Assembly (NCBI GenBank): GCA_024742285.1
Contig: JANSYR010000002.1
Coordinates: 537,691 to 601,690 of the forward strand
DNA from: a bacterium
GTDB taxonomy: Bacteria > Myxococcota_A > UBA9160 > UBA4427
Length of the DNA: 64,000 bases
Reading direction: 5' to 3'
In this document: one piece after another, positions 49,722-58,505 of the stretch
How the letters are laid out: the number at the start of each line of letters is the position of its first letter
Numbering within the stretch: position 1 is the stretch's first letter
Translations under genes and position numbers: made by a program
Notes under the pieces: model-generated
What the model saw: only the letters and a program-made list of their open reading frames with translations
Databases searched by the model: none
Told to the model about the DNA's origin: nothing

Positions 49722-51995
49722 CTAGAGAGCTTCGACGCGCGCCGCCGTGCTCTTGTGCCAGGGCGTGCCGGCGAGATCGTCGCAGTCCTCGCTCGCGGTC
49801 AGCTCGTTCGGCGCGATGCCACCGCGGATGCCGTCCGCTCCCGAGTGGGTCAGGCCGGTTCCGTTCGGGAGCGAGCAGTGCCCTGCCTGCATGCGGTCGG
49901 ACACCTCGACGGAGACCTCCGCCGAGCCTCGCTTCGTCGACAGTCGCGCTCGTGCTCCGTCGGTCAGACCGAGCCGCTCGGCGTCCGCCTCGCTGATCGT
50001 GAGGGCCCCTTCCATGCCCTTCTTCCGCCAGGCCGGGTTGCGCACGATGGTATTCGCCGTGAACGAACGTCGTTCCCCGGCGGACAGGACCATCGGGAAG
50101 TCCGGATCGATCGGCATGCGCGTCGCCGTCGCGAGCCCGTCGAGCTCCGCGAAGAGCTCCGGGACCGCGAAGTCGATCTTCCCGCCCTCGCGGCCGATCT
50201 TGCTCAGGCTGTCTTCCCACTCGTCGACGGCGAAGACCACGCCGTGCTCCGCTTCGATGATCGCATCGAAGAGCGCGTCCCCGAGATTCGGGCCGTCGAT
50301 CCCCGCCCGACGGATCGAGTCCGGAATCTTCATCGAGGCGATCTGCGCGATCGCCCAGAGCGCGGCCCCTTCGGCACGGCCCTTCGGCAGCTTGTCGCCG
50401 ATCGCGCGGTAGAGCGCGGCCGGTGCGCTCCCCATGAAGCCCGGGTCCGAACCGACCAGCTCGAAGAACTTGTTCCGGAAGGCGTCGCGCCCTTCTTCCC
50501 ACGCCGCGGCCAGCGCGTCGACGTTCTCCTGTTTCAGCGTCCCGAGCGCCTCGGCCAGCCGCGCATGGAGCTCCGGCTCCGAGAAGAGCCCCTCCGGCGG
50601 GTCCATCAGGGCCGTGCGCAGGTGGAAGTAGTTCCTCGGGAACTCGAAGTTGAAGAACGTCGCCTCCGCCTTCTCGAACTGGGTCGCGACCGGCAGGACG
50701 TAGTCCGCGAGCTGCGCCGTCTCCGACATCGCGACGTCCACCACGACGACGAACTCGAGCGCCTCGAAGGCCTCGCGCATCCGCCGTGAGTCGGCCAGCG
50801 AGTGGACCGGGTTCGCCGCTTCGACGAACGCGCCGCGCAGCCGATCCGGATGATCCGTGAGGATCTCGTCCGGAATCCGATTGCAGGCGACGAGCCCGTT
50901 AATGATCTTCGTCCCGGTGACCGGCGCGGTCTCTCCCTTGTCCGGTCCCGCCTGCAGGATCTGCTGGAGCGAGCTCACCGGGTACTTCGAGCCCTTGCGG
51001 CCGTAGTTCCCGGTTGCGAACGCGATCAGGTAGTGGAGATAGCTGACGAGCGTCGAGTTGCGGTTCATCTGGACGCCCAGGTCCTCGAACATCGCGACGC
51101 TGCTGGCGTTCGCGATCACCCGTGCTGCCTCGCGCACCTGCGCCTCGGGGCATCCCGCCTCCTCGCAGTACTGTCCGATCGGAAGCGCCTCGAAGTGCGG
51201 GAGCACCTGGTCGAGGTTCTCGCCGTGGGCCGCGATGAAGTCCTTGGCCAGGAGGCCTTCCTGGACGATCACCGCGAAGATCGCGGCGAGCAGCCAGGCG
51301 TCTCCGGCCGGCTTCACCTGCAGGTGGATGTCGGCGAGATCCGCCGTCTCCGTCCGCCGCGGATCGATCACGATCATCGTGCGCTTCGGATCCTTCGCGA
51401 GCTCGCGCAGGGTCACTCGGGCGCGCGGCAGACTATGCGAGAACCAGGGGTTCTTCCCGATGAAGACGCCGACCTCGCAGTGTTCGAAGTCCGCGCGGGA
51501 GAGCGTTCCGAGCATCTTGCCGAGGACGAAGGCCTCGCCGGTCTTCTCCTGAGCCAGCGCGTTCGAGCTGTACTGGATCCCGAGCGCCGCGCGGGTGGAT
51601 CGCGAGTAGCCCCCCGGCAGGTGGTTGCCCTGCCCGCCGCCGCCGTAGTACAGGATCTTGTCGCCTCCGTGCTCGTCGCGGATCGCCGCGAAGCGTGCGG
51701 CGACCTCGCGGATCGCCGTCTCCCAGTCGACCTCTTCGAAGGCGCCGTCCTCGCGACGACGCAGCGGCTTCGTGATCCGGCTCTCGTCGTTCTGGTAGAA
51801 GTCGAGGCGCGAGGGCTTCTCGCAGGCGTAGCCTTCGGAGGCGGGGTGCGCCTTGTCGCCGCGGACCTTGACGAGATGGCGGCCGTCCTCACCGCCGAGC
51901 TGCACCTCGAGGCCGCAGTTGCACTCGCAGAGGATGCACGCCGTCGGCTTCCACTCCGGTGCGGCGGGTTTCTGGACGTCGGGTGAAGCGGCCAT
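49722..51995 (-). CDS. molybdopterin-dependent oxidoreductase (DMSO reductase family)
   Basis: 757 residues. The N-terminal iron-sulfur site has Cys20-x2-Cys23-x3-Cys27 and Cys58 (GYACEK), so a [4Fe-4S] cluster is expected. Molybdopterin-binding parts include ILYYGGGGQGNHLPGG, GVFIGKNPWFSHS, FEDLGVQMNRNSTL and a C-terminal domain ending GRGGAPNEL-like (GIRGGIAPNELTASE). There is no Tat signal, so it is cytoplasmic, as for assimilatory nitrate reductase or formate dehydrogenase relatives. The electron partner and substrate are unknown. It is divergent from an HxlR regulator across 93 bases. Confidence 0.88.
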   Translation of the reverse strand: MAASPDVQKPAAPEWKPTACILCECNCGLEVQLGGEDGRHLVKVRGDKAHPASEGYACEKPSRLDFYQNDESRITKPLRRREDGAFEEVDWETAIREVAARFAAIRDEHGGDKILYYGGGGQGNHLPGGYSRSTRAALGIQYSSNALAQEKTGEAFVLGKMLGTLSRADFEHCEVGVFIGKNPWFSHSLPRARVTLRELAKDPKRTMIVIDPRRTETADLADIHLQVKPAGDAWLLAAIFAVIVQEGLLAKDFIAAHGENLDQVLPHFEALPIGQYCEEAGCPEAQVREAARVIANASSVAMFEDLGVQMNRNSTLVSYLHYLIAFATGNYGRKGSKYPVSSLQQILQAGPDKGETAPVTGTKIINGLVACNRIPDEILTDHPDRLRGAFVEAANPVHSLADSRRMREAFEALEFVVVVDVAMSETAQLADYVLPVATQFEKAEATFFNFEFPRNYFHLRTALMDPPEGLFSEPELHARLAEALGTLKQENVDALAAAWEEGRDAFRNKFFELVGSDPGFMGSAPAALYRAIGDKLPKGRAEGAALWAIAQIASMKIPDSIRRAGIDGPNLGDALFDAIIEAEHGVVFAVDEWEDSLSKIGREGGKIDFAVPELFAELDGLATATRMPIDPDFPMVLSAGERRSFTANTIVRNPAWRKKGMEGALTISEADAERLGLTDGARARLSTKRGSAEVSVEVSDRMQAGHCSLPNGTGLTHSGADGIRGGIAPNELTASEDCDDLAGTPWHKSTAARVEAL

Positions 51996-52011
51996 CGGGA
52001 TCCTCCGGTTC

Positions 52012-52056
52012 GGTTGCTAATCGACAGGGTGGGAAATCTGGTTCTCTCGAGCAACC
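52012..52056. promoter_or_regulatory. inverted repeat in the molybdopterin enzyme / HxlR gap
   Basis: GGTTGCT (52012-52018) and AGCAACC (52050-52056) are perfect seven-base arms 31 bases apart. They are paired half-sites for a regulator, most simply the HxlR protein encoded next to them. The HxlR -10-like TAGACT is at 52076. Confidence 0.45.
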
Positions 52057-52088
52057 ATATTCGGAGGGCCCGCGCTAGACTCGGAGTC

Positions 52089-52586
52089 GTGCCCCGAACC
52101 TCCTTCGAAGACGTCAACTGCTCGATCGCGCGCGCCGTCGACCCGCTGGGCGACGGTTGGACGATGCTGATCATTCGCGACGCCTTCTTCGGCGTGCGTC
52201 GGTTCGCCGATTTCGAGCGCCATCTCGGAATCTCGAAGAACGTCCTGACTGCCCGGCTCCGGGACCTCGTCGAGCACGGAATCCTCGAGCGCGTCGACGA
52301 GGGCGTCCACGGCGAGCGCTTCGAATACGCCCTCACGCCCAAGGGCGAGGCCCTCCTCCCGGTCCTGACGGCCCTTCGCGAATGGGGCGACGCCTGGATC
52401 TTCGGCGAAGGGCACGAGCCCTACATCGTTCGCGAACGCGCCACGGGCGTGCGTCCGGAGCCGCTGGCGGTCCGCGGCGTCGACGGTCGCGCGCTCTCGC
52501 GGCGAGACCTGCGCGGCGAAGCGGGCCCGGGCGCCGACGAAGCGACGCGGCGCATGTTCCGGCCGCGAAGCCCATCGGGGACCTGA
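52089..52586 (+). CDS. HxlR-family transcriptional regulator
   Basis: 165 residues. NCSIARAVDPLGDGWTMLIIRDAFFGVRRFADFERHLG (about 10-47) is the HxlR winged-helix opening with a single N-terminal Cys, which in some members senses electrophiles. LTARLRDLVEHGILER is the wing. The start is GTG at 52089, with GGAG just ahead. The -10-like TAGACT ends seven bases before it, so the message may be nearly leaderless. It lies opposite the molybdopterin enzyme, the likely target. Confidence 0.87.
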   Translation: MPRTSFEDVNCSIARAVDPLGDGWTMLIIRDAFFGVRRFADFERHLGISKNVLTARLRDLVEHGILERVDEGVHGERFEYALTPKGEALLPVLTALREWGDAWIFGEGHEPYIVRERATGVRPEPLAVRGVDGRALSRRDLRGEAGPGADEATRRMFRPRSPSGT

Positions 52587-52639
52587 GCGGGCCGCCGATT
52601 CCCGAAGACCGAGATACACCCGAAGAGGCCAGGAGCCCC

Positions 52640-53146
52640 ATGAAGTTCTCACAGCTCGCCGTTCGCCTCGCCGTCACCCCCTTCGGTGCCGCCGTCGACC
52701 GTTGGGCCGTGCGATTCACGGGCGAGAGTCCGGTCTCCTGGGTCTTCGCCTGGTCCGAGGGCGTGGACTACAACCCGCCGATCCTGCTGACCACACGTGG
52801 GCGAAAGACGGGCCGGGACCGGACGGTGGTGCTGCCCCACTTCGATGCCCACGCATTCGCTCCCGGCGCGATCGCCGTCGTCGGCTCGCGCGGGGGGATG
52901 CCGACGGATCCTCATTGGGCGCAGAACCTGAAGGCCCATCCCGAGGCACGGATCTGGTACGCGCGCCGCGAGATCCCGGTCGACGTGACCCTGCTCGAGG
53001 GCGCCGCGAGAGCGCCGCTCTGGAAGACGATCGCGGAACGCTCCCCGGTCTACCTTGCGTATCAGGAGCGCGCGGCCGAGCACCGGGAGATTCCGGTCTT
53101 CGTGCTCGTCGCCAAGGACGGTACCCACCTGGAGGCCCCGGCATGA
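52640..53146 (+). CDS. F420/deazaflavin-dependent nitroreductase-family oxidoreductase (FDOR)
   Basis: 168 residues of the PF04075 family. LLTTRGRKTGRDRTVVLP (about residues 55-72), GSRGGMPTDPHWAQNLKAHPEA and the closing VFVLV are the usual blocks of the Ddn-like branch. These small split-barrel enzymes use F420H2 to reduce enones, nitro groups or similar. AGGAG lies five bases before the ATG. It overlaps the VOC gene by ATGA, so the two are coupled. The F420 dependence is inferred from family. Confidence 0.85.
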   Translation: MKFSQLAVRLAVTPFGAAVDRWAVRFTGESPVSWVFAWSEGVDYNPPILLTTRGRKTGRDRTVVLPHFDAHAFAPGAIAVVGSRGGMPTDPHWAQNLKAHPEARIWYARREIPVDVTLLEGAARAPLWKTIAERSPVYLAYQERAAEHREIPVFVLVAKDGTHLEAPA

Positions 53147-53610
53147 CGACCGGTATTCACTACATGATGCACATCGGGATCTGTGTCGCCGATCTCGAGC
53201 GGTCGATCCGCTTCTACCGCGACGGCCTCGGCTTCCGCGAGAGCGGCGACCTCACCGTCGCGGGCGAGCCGACGGCGACGATGCTCGACCTGCCCTCGGA
53301 CATGCATCTCGACGCGGTCTATCTCGATCGCGAGGGCTTCCGCATCGAGCTGCTCTCCTACCCGCGCCCCGGCACCGTCGGCGAAGCGAAGGCGCGACCG
53401 ATGAATCAGCTCGGGCTGACCCACTTCGCGTTCCGGGTCGACGATCTCGACGCGGCGATCGCTCGGGTCGAGGCCCACGGCGGCGCCCTGATCGAGGGCT
53501 CCCGGATCCAGAACGAGGAGTTCGGATCCGACCTCTGCTACGTGACGGATCCGGACGGCGTCCGACTCGAGCTCGTGCAGGTCGAAAGCGACCCGACGCG
53601 CCCCGACTGA
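53143..53610 (+). CDS. VOC-superfamily (glyoxalase-like) protein
   Basis: 155 residues forming two beta-alpha-beta-beta-beta modules. MHIGICVADLERSIRFYRDGLGF starts the first, FRIELLSYP ends it, and LTHFAFRVDDLDAAIARVEAHG starts the second, ending VRLELVQVE. The His and Glu at those points are the four metal ligands. VOC enzymes include lyases, dioxygenases and epimerases; the reaction is not predictable. The ATGA overlap joins it to the F420-type reductase, which suggests sequential steps. Confidence 0.87.
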   Translation: MTTGIHYMMHIGICVADLERSIRFYRDGLGFRESGDLTVAGEPTATMLDLPSDMHLDAVYLDREGFRIELLSYPRPGTVGEAKARPMNQLGLTHFAFRVDDLDAAIARVEAHGGALIEGSRIQNEEFGSDLCYVTDPDGVRLELVQVESDPTRPD

Positions 53611-53618
53611 GAACGGGC

Positions 53619-54377
53619 TCACCCCGCGTCGTTGAATTTGATCAGCCCGCCGCCGTCGAGCACCCAGGTCTGGCCGGTGATCCAGCGCCCGGTCTCCGCC
53701 GCGAGGAAGAGGCATGCGCCCGCCACGTCCTCGGGCTCGCCGAGGCGATGGAGCGGGTAGTTCTTCGCGACCTTCTCGCCACGCCCCTTCTCCCAGAGGA
53801 CGCGCGCGAAGTCCGTCTTGACGAGGCCCGGCGCGAGGCAGTTGACGCGCACCTGGGGTGCGAGCTCCGCCGCGAGCTGCTTCGTCATGTGGATCATCGC
53901 CGCCTTCGTGATGTCGTAGACACCGAGGATCGGATTCGTCGCGAGGCCGCCCACGCTCGCGATGTTCACGACGGCGCCTCCGTGCTCCTTCATCCAGGCG
54001 TTCCAGACCCGCTGGGTCCAGAACATCGGCGCCGTCAGGTTCGTCTCGAAGGTCTTGTCCCACGCGGCGCGCGGCGCGTCGATCGTCGGCCCGGCGTACG
54101 GATTCGTGGCCGCGTTGTTCACGAGCACGTCGATTCGCCCGAAGCGGTCGAGGGTCGCCTGGACGACGCGATCCGCGTCCTCGTCGCGACCGATGTGCCC
54201 GGCTTCGTAGGCGGCACCCTCGCCGATCGCCTCGGCGGCCTCCTTGCAGCTGTCTGCGGAGCGCGACGTGATCATCACCTGCGCGCCCGAGTCCGCGAAG
54301 ACCTGGGCGATGCTCCTGCCGATGCCTCGCGAGCCGCCGGTGACGATCGCGACCTTGCCGTCGAGTCGAATGTCCAT
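53619..54377 (-). CDS. SDR-family oxidoreductase
   Basis: 252 residues, a classical SDR. TGGSRGIG is at 13-20, NNAATNPYAG near 87, Ser about 141, Tyr154 and Lys158 (YDITK), and GGGLIKFNDAG closes the chain. The wording is that of beta-ketoacyl reductase-like and glucose dehydrogenase-like enzymes used in degradation. It converges with the VOC gene, 8 bases apart, and is divergent from the gene at 54483. The substrate is unknown. Confidence 0.87.
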   Translation of the reverse strand: MDIRLDGKVAIVTGGSRGIGRSIAQVFADSGAQVMITSRSADSCKEAAEAIGEGAAYEAGHIGRDEDADRVVQATLDRFGRIDVLVNNAATNPYAGPTIDAPRAAWDKTFETNLTAPMFWTQRVWNAWMKEHGGAVVNIASVGGLATNPILGVYDITKAAMIHMTKQLAAELAPQVRVNCLAPGLVKTDFARVLWEKGRGEKVAKNYPLHRLGEPEDVAGACLFLAAETGRWITGQTWVLDGGGLIKFNDAG

Positions 54378-54446
54378 GGCGCGCACGGTAGCCAGACCGC
54401 TCTGCGCGCGCCGCGACGCCGAGTTTCCTGGACGCGCGAGCGGGCT

Positions 54447-54452
54447 TAGACT
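54447..54452 (+). promoter_or_regulatory. TAGACT -10-like hexamer before the gene at 54483
   Basis: TAGACT ends 30 bases before the ATG at 54483. The base order at -35 (TTTCCT) is poor. It is one of the repeated hexamers. Confidence 0.4.
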
Positions 54453-54482
54453 CGACCGTCGAGATCCCAAAGGAGACGAACC

Positions 54483-55535
54483 ATGCCCTATCGCGTCGTG
54501 CAGTGGACGACCGGGAACGTCGGACGGAGGTCCGTCCGCGCCATCGCGGCCCATCCCGAGCTCGAGCTCGTGGGTTGCTACGCCTGGGGCGAGGACAAGG
54601 TCGGTCAGGACGCGGGGACCCTCGCCGGGATCGAGCCCCTCGGCGTTCTCGCGACCAACGACGTCGACGCGCTGCTGACGCTCGCGCCGGACTGCGTGTC
54701 CTACAACCCGCTCTGGCCCGACGTCGATCTGATGTGTCGACTCCTCGAGAACGGGATCCACGTCGCGACCACCGCCGCCTTCATCACCGGGCACGGCCTC
54801 GGAGAAGGCGCGCGCGAACGCATCGCCCGCGCCTGCGAGAAGGGCCGGTCGGCGATCTTCGGCTCCGGCATGAACCCCGGCTTCGCGAACCTGCTCGGCC
54901 TTGTCTCCGCCGGGATCTGCGACCGCGTCGACAAGATCACCGTCACCGAGTCCGTCGACGCCACCGGCTACGCCTCCGCCGAGACCCAGCAGAGCGTCGG
55001 CTTCGGCCACCCGATCGACCACCCGGGGTTGCACGACATGGTCGAGAAGGGAACGGCGGTCTTCGGCGACGGCGTCCACATGATGGCCGACGCCCTCGAA
55101 GTCGATCTCGACGAGGTGCGCTGCGAATCGGACTTCGCCGTCGCGACGCAGGACCACGATCTCGGCTTCATGCGGATCGACGAGGGCTGCGTCGCCGGCG
55201 TGAAGGCGAGCTGGCACGGTCTCGTGGGCGATCGCTCGGTGATCGAGCTGCGCGTGCTCTGGAAGATGGGCCAGCACATGGAGCCGGACTGGCCCCTCGA
55301 GCACGGCTACCTGGTCCGTGTGGACGGTCAGCCCGAAGTCCGCACGAAGCTCGAGATCCGGCCGCCCAAGGGCTTCGAAGCGAAGAGCTTCGAGGACTTC
55401 ATGCAGCTCGGCATGATCGTCACGGCGATGCCGGCGATCAATGCGATCCCGCATCTCTGCAAGGGCGTCACGGCGGGCATCCGCGGCTACGCGGACCTCC
55501 CCCTGCTGACCAGCGCGGGGCTCGTCGCGCGCTGA
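54483..55535 (+). CDS. DapB-like NAD(P)-dependent dehydrogenase (2,4-diaminopentanoate dehydrogenase family)
   Basis: 350 residues. VVQWTTGNVGRRSVRAIA is the nucleotide-binding turn, and the order of LVGCYAWGEDKVGQDAGTL, FGSGMNPGFANLLGL and VTVTESVDATG-like sequence (KITVTESVDATGYASAE) identifies the DHDP-reductase-like family that includes 2,4-diaminopentanoate dehydrogenase. Actinobacteria and Binatota carry many such genes among degraders. The ATG follows AAGGAGACGAACC. The substrate is unknown. Confidence 0.85.
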   Translation: MPYRVVQWTTGNVGRRSVRAIAAHPELELVGCYAWGEDKVGQDAGTLAGIEPLGVLATNDVDALLTLAPDCVSYNPLWPDVDLMCRLLENGIHVATTAAFITGHGLGEGARERIARACEKGRSAIFGSGMNPGFANLLGLVSAGICDRVDKITVTESVDATGYASAETQQSVGFGHPIDHPGLHDMVEKGTAVFGDGVHMMADALEVDLDEVRCESDFAVATQDHDLGFMRIDEGCVAGVKASWHGLVGDRSVIELRVLWKMGQHMEPDWPLEHGYLVRVDGQPEVRTKLEIRPPKGFEAKSFEDFMQLGMIVTAMPAINAIPHLCKGVTAGIRGYADLPLLTSAGLVAR

Positions 55536-55567
55536 GGCCGGCTCGGAGAGCGAAGGCCCGATCGGCG

Positions 55568-56800
55568 CTAGGCCGCGTCCTGCGATTCTCCGCGCACCTT
55601 CTCGAGGAAGGCTGCCACGGCGAGCACGGCGTGCTCGGTTCGCGGCGAGTGGAAGATCTCGAACGCGTGCTGGGCACCTTCGAGCTCTGCGAAGAGGACC
55701 GGTGCGTTGCTCTTCTCGCGCAGGGCGCCCACGAAGGTCACCGCCTCTTCGGCCATGACCAGGCTGTCATGGGAGCCCTGGATCACGAAGAAGGGCGGCG
55801 CCTCCGCATGGACGCGGACGACGGGGGAAACCGAGTCCCAGAGCTCGGGGTTCTCCTCGGGCGTGCACTTGAAGACCATCGGCCCGATCGCCTCGGCCAT
55901 CTTGCCGAGCTTGCGATCGTCGGCGCGGTCGAGGAAATCGAACACGCCGTAGAACGGGACCGCCGCCTCGATCCGCGTGTCGACGCTCTCGAATCCGAGC
56001 TGGAAGCGCGGGTCGTTCGCCGTCAGCGCCGCGAGGGAAGAGAGATGGCCCCCGGCGGAGCCGCCCGTGATGCAGACGAAGTCCGGGTCGCCGCCGTAGT
56101 CGGCGATGTGCTCGCGGATCCAGGCGATCGCCCGCTTCACGTCGACGATGTGATCCGGCATCGTGGCCTTCGGACTCAGCCGGTAGTTGATCGCGACGCA
56201 GACCCAGCCCCGCGACGCCATCTCCCGCATGAGGGGCCGGCCCTGCTCCCGCTTGTCGCCGATGATCCAGGCGCCGCCGTGCACCTGGAGGAGCACCGGA
56301 CGCCGGTCCCCACGGCTCGCCGCCTTCGGGACGACGAGATCGAGCAGGTTCCTCCCGCCCTTGTCGCCCGGGAGGGATTCGCCGTACTCGACGTCGTAGA
56401 TGCGCTTCACGTCCGGGTGGCCGAAACGGAAAGGGTTCGGGAATCCGTGGAAGGCCGACACGCCGCGGTCGACGGCGAGGCCTTCGGGGGCGAGCGCGGC
56501 CGCGAAGGTCTTGCCCGCCTCGATGCTCCGGCGATGCGCGGCCAGGAGCAGGCCCCAGGACGCGAGGGTGAGGACGAGTCCGACCTGCCCCGTCGGCGCC
56601 TCGAGCGCGCCGTAGGAGACGAAGATCGCGGTGACGGCGGCCTCGATTACGAGTGTCCAGAGGGCCAGCTCTCCGCGAAGCCATCCGACGACGAAGGTCG
56701 GTACGAGCAGGCCCCCTGCGATCCGCACCCGCGGATACACGGCCAGGCTCAGCACGAGGCCCAGGATCGACAGGACCAGAAAGACGTCGGAAATGGTCAT
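55568..56800 (-). CDS. membrane-anchored alpha/beta-hydrolase (esterase/lipase HSL-type)
   Basis: 410 residues. Three to four hydrophobic helices fill the first 110 residues. The hydrolase part has VHGGAWIIGDKREQGRP (oxyanion hole, HGGAW), GGSAGGH with the nucleophile near Ser248, QGSHDSLV with the Asp, and the C-terminal QHAFEIF with the His. This is the hormone-sensitive lipase-like family seen often with steroid and ester degraders. Its active domain is probably on one side of the membrane; which side is unclear. AGGGAG precedes the ATG. Confidence 0.87.
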   Translation of the reverse strand: MTISDVFLVLSILGLVLSLAVYPRVRIAGGLLVPTFVVGWLRGELALWTLVIEAAVTAIFVSYGALEAPTGQVGLVLTLASWGLLLAAHRRSIEAGKTFAAALAPEGLAVDRGVSAFHGFPNPFRFGHPDVKRIYDVEYGESLPGDKGGRNLLDLVVPKAASRGDRRPVLLQVHGGAWIIGDKREQGRPLMREMASRGWVCVAINYRLSPKATMPDHIVDVKRAIAWIREHIADYGGDPDFVCITGGSAGGHLSSLAALTANDPRFQLGFESVDTRIEAAVPFYGVFDFLDRADDRKLGKMAEAIGPMVFKCTPEENPELWDSVSPVVRVHAEAPPFFVIQGSHDSLVMAEEAVTFVGALREKSNAPVLFAELEGAQHAFEIFHSPRTEHAVLAVAAFLEKVRGESQDAA

Positions 56801-56855
56801 CGAATGCTCCCTGGCGAGGTTCCGGACCGATATCCGCGCTCCGGAGACCGTGAAG

Positions 56856-56861
56856 AGTCTA
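56856..56861 (-). promoter_or_regulatory. TAGACT -10-like hexamer of the esterase gene
   Basis: TAGACT on the minus strand lies 55 bases before the ATG at 56800. The strand and distance fit a promoter; -35 is unclear. Confidence 0.4.
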
Positions 56862-56990
56862 CTCTCGAATCGGGAGGCAATCCCCCTTCGCGTGAGCGGA
56901 ATTCGCTCCTCTCGAGATGCTCCAAAGCGGCTCCGGGCAAACTGACGCCGGCCCTGGAGTCCAGATCGTGCCCCGGTTCGTATCCAGCGC

Positions 56991-57341
56991 ATGGGCCCGT
57001 CTTTCGCTACGACGTCGGCGGTGAGCCGCCGATATCCCGACGAGTACCGAGACGACGAACGAACCGTGGCGATCGTCCGCAGAGCGAGTCCTCACCCCGT
57101 CGCGTATCTGCAGTGTCCGGAAGAGATCCGGGGAGAGCGTTGCACCCACGGTGTCGTCCGATGCTGGTCGTGTGACGCCTGTGGCTGCTGGGGCACGCCA
57201 ATCCCCGACGCCCCATGTCCGCTCCAGCTCTTCACTCTGGAGAACCGATGCCTCGAGTGCGGTCACCACGCTGTGATGAATCGCGAGCTCAAGCTCTCCG
57301 CGATGTGGCTCAAGAACCTGAAGGACGATCTCGAATCCTAG
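56991..57341 (+). CDS. short Cys-rich hypothetical protein
   Basis: 116 residues at most. Cys are grouped as CWSCDACGCWG near residues 58-66 and NRCLECGHH near 86-93, so one or two metal sites are likely. The start could be ATG at 56991 or GTG at 57066 (VAIVRRAS). The composition is less GC-biased in the third codon position than in the neighbours, so it may be recently acquired or not coding. No family recognised. The region before it (56862-56990) holds the esterase promoter and little else. Confidence 0.4.
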   Translation: MGPSFATTSAVSRRYPDEYRDDERTVAIVRRASPHPVAYLQCPEEIRGERCTHGVVRCWSCDACGCWGTPIPDAPCPLQLFTLENRCLECGHHAVMNRELKLSAMWLKNLKDDLES

Positions 57342-57411
57342 TTTGACGCCAACCGATATCTCGAACACGACGGAGAGCTGCGCGACAGGCGCTGCCCGAG
57401 ATCACGCACGC

Positions 57412-58359
57412 TCAGTAGAGTGCGACGCACCGCACCTCGATCGACCACCGCGGCCGGGCGCCAGCCATGGTTTCCGGGTCGAAGTACGCCGTGTGAAAGC
57501 TGAAGGTGCTCGGCGCGCCGGGCTCCTCTGCGTCCCCGGTCGCCCCGCCACTGCGCGCGAGCGGTCCCGCCGAGTCCCACTGTTTGATCAGGAGCGCTTC
57601 GTCGCGCTCGAGTCCGGGGAACGTGAACCAGGCATGGCGCGGCGCCCACTTCGAGAAGTAGTTCTCGCCGATCCGATCGCTGTAGTGGAGCTCGAACACC
57701 GCCAGATCCGGGGGCGTGACCGAGTCCGCCGCGCACAGGACGAGCGGGTCGGACTCGACCGGTGCGTCGTCGATGTTCCGCCAGACGTTGATGAAGGCGT
57801 AGCGCCCTTCCGCGATCGCGCGTTCGGCGTCCGCTTCGGGGATCAGCGTCTCGTCCGCGCCGAGGAGCGGTCGGTAGGTGTCGTTCGCGCCGGGGGGCGA
57901 AGCGAGCTGGCGCAATCGATCGGGTGCGCTCGTGAGCGTGTAGTCCCCGTGCACGATCCGTGCGGGCCCCTGGACCTCCTGGCCCCCTTCGATCCGGTCC
58001 TGGGACGCCTTGCCCGCGGCCGACCGGACGTTGTGGTCGAATGCGAAGGCGCGCCCCGCGCCCGTCGCCTCGCGAACGAGCGCCGTGCAATCCTCGTAGT
58101 AGGCGTGGATCACGGGCGCGGTGGAGAGGAAGTCGAAGTCGGGATCGGCGAGCGGGCGGTCACGGAGCTCGAAACCGTGCCGTGCGAGCGTGCAGCCCGC
58201 CTCGCGGCCGTCGATCAGCTCGACCCGCCGCTTGTCGAGGACGACGCCTTCGAAGCCCGAATCGCTCCCGTCGAGATTGCGGCGCAGGCGGAGCTTTCCG
58301 TTCCGTCGAAGCGAGCTCGGAATCGAGCCATCCAGGTAGTTGAGCGTCGCGGCCGCCAT
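57412..58359 (-). CDS. CmcJ/NvfI-family oxygenase
   Basis: 315 residues. RIVHGDYT gives one iron-binding His, FINVWRNIDDAPVESDPLVLC is the conserved core, YFSKWAPRHAWFTFPGLERDEALLIKQWDS the following block, and RPRWSIEVRCVALY the end. These match the CmcJ/NvfI (GA4 desaturase-like, DUF6-type) non-haem oxygenases, which hydroxylate or epoxidise natural products and some catabolic substrates. ATG at 58359 follows GAGGAGGG. It is divergent from the APH-like kinase. The substrate is unknown. Confidence 0.85.
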   Translation of the reverse strand: MAAATLNYLDGSIPSSLRRNGKLRLRRNLDGSDSGFEGVVLDKRRVELIDGREAGCTLARHGFELRDRPLADPDFDFLSTAPVIHAYYEDCTALVREATGAGRAFAFDHNVRSAAGKASQDRIEGGQEVQGPARIVHGDYTLTSAPDRLRQLASPPGANDTYRPLLGADETLIPEADAERAIAEGRYAFINVWRNIDDAPVESDPLVLCAADSVTPPDLAVFELHYSDRIGENYFSKWAPRHAWFTFPGLERDEALLIKQWDSAGPLARSGGATGDAEEPGAPSTFSFHTAYFDPETMAGARPRWSIEVRCVALY

Positions 58360-58505
58360 CCGGCCCTCCTCGTCGATCCGGGCCGAGCGAGGGTAGGACA
58401 GGCCCTGCACGCCGTCTCGAATCGTCTCCCGGAAGCGTCTCGCCTATGTCAGAATTCGCCTCCACCGGGCCCCTCCGCCCGCCGACACACGCGGAGACAT
58501 CAGGA

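Noticed and set aside
56859..57368. Minus-strand open frame of 169 codons over the Cys-rich gene
   Set aside because: No domain, no ribosome site, and a composition that mirrors the opposite strand.
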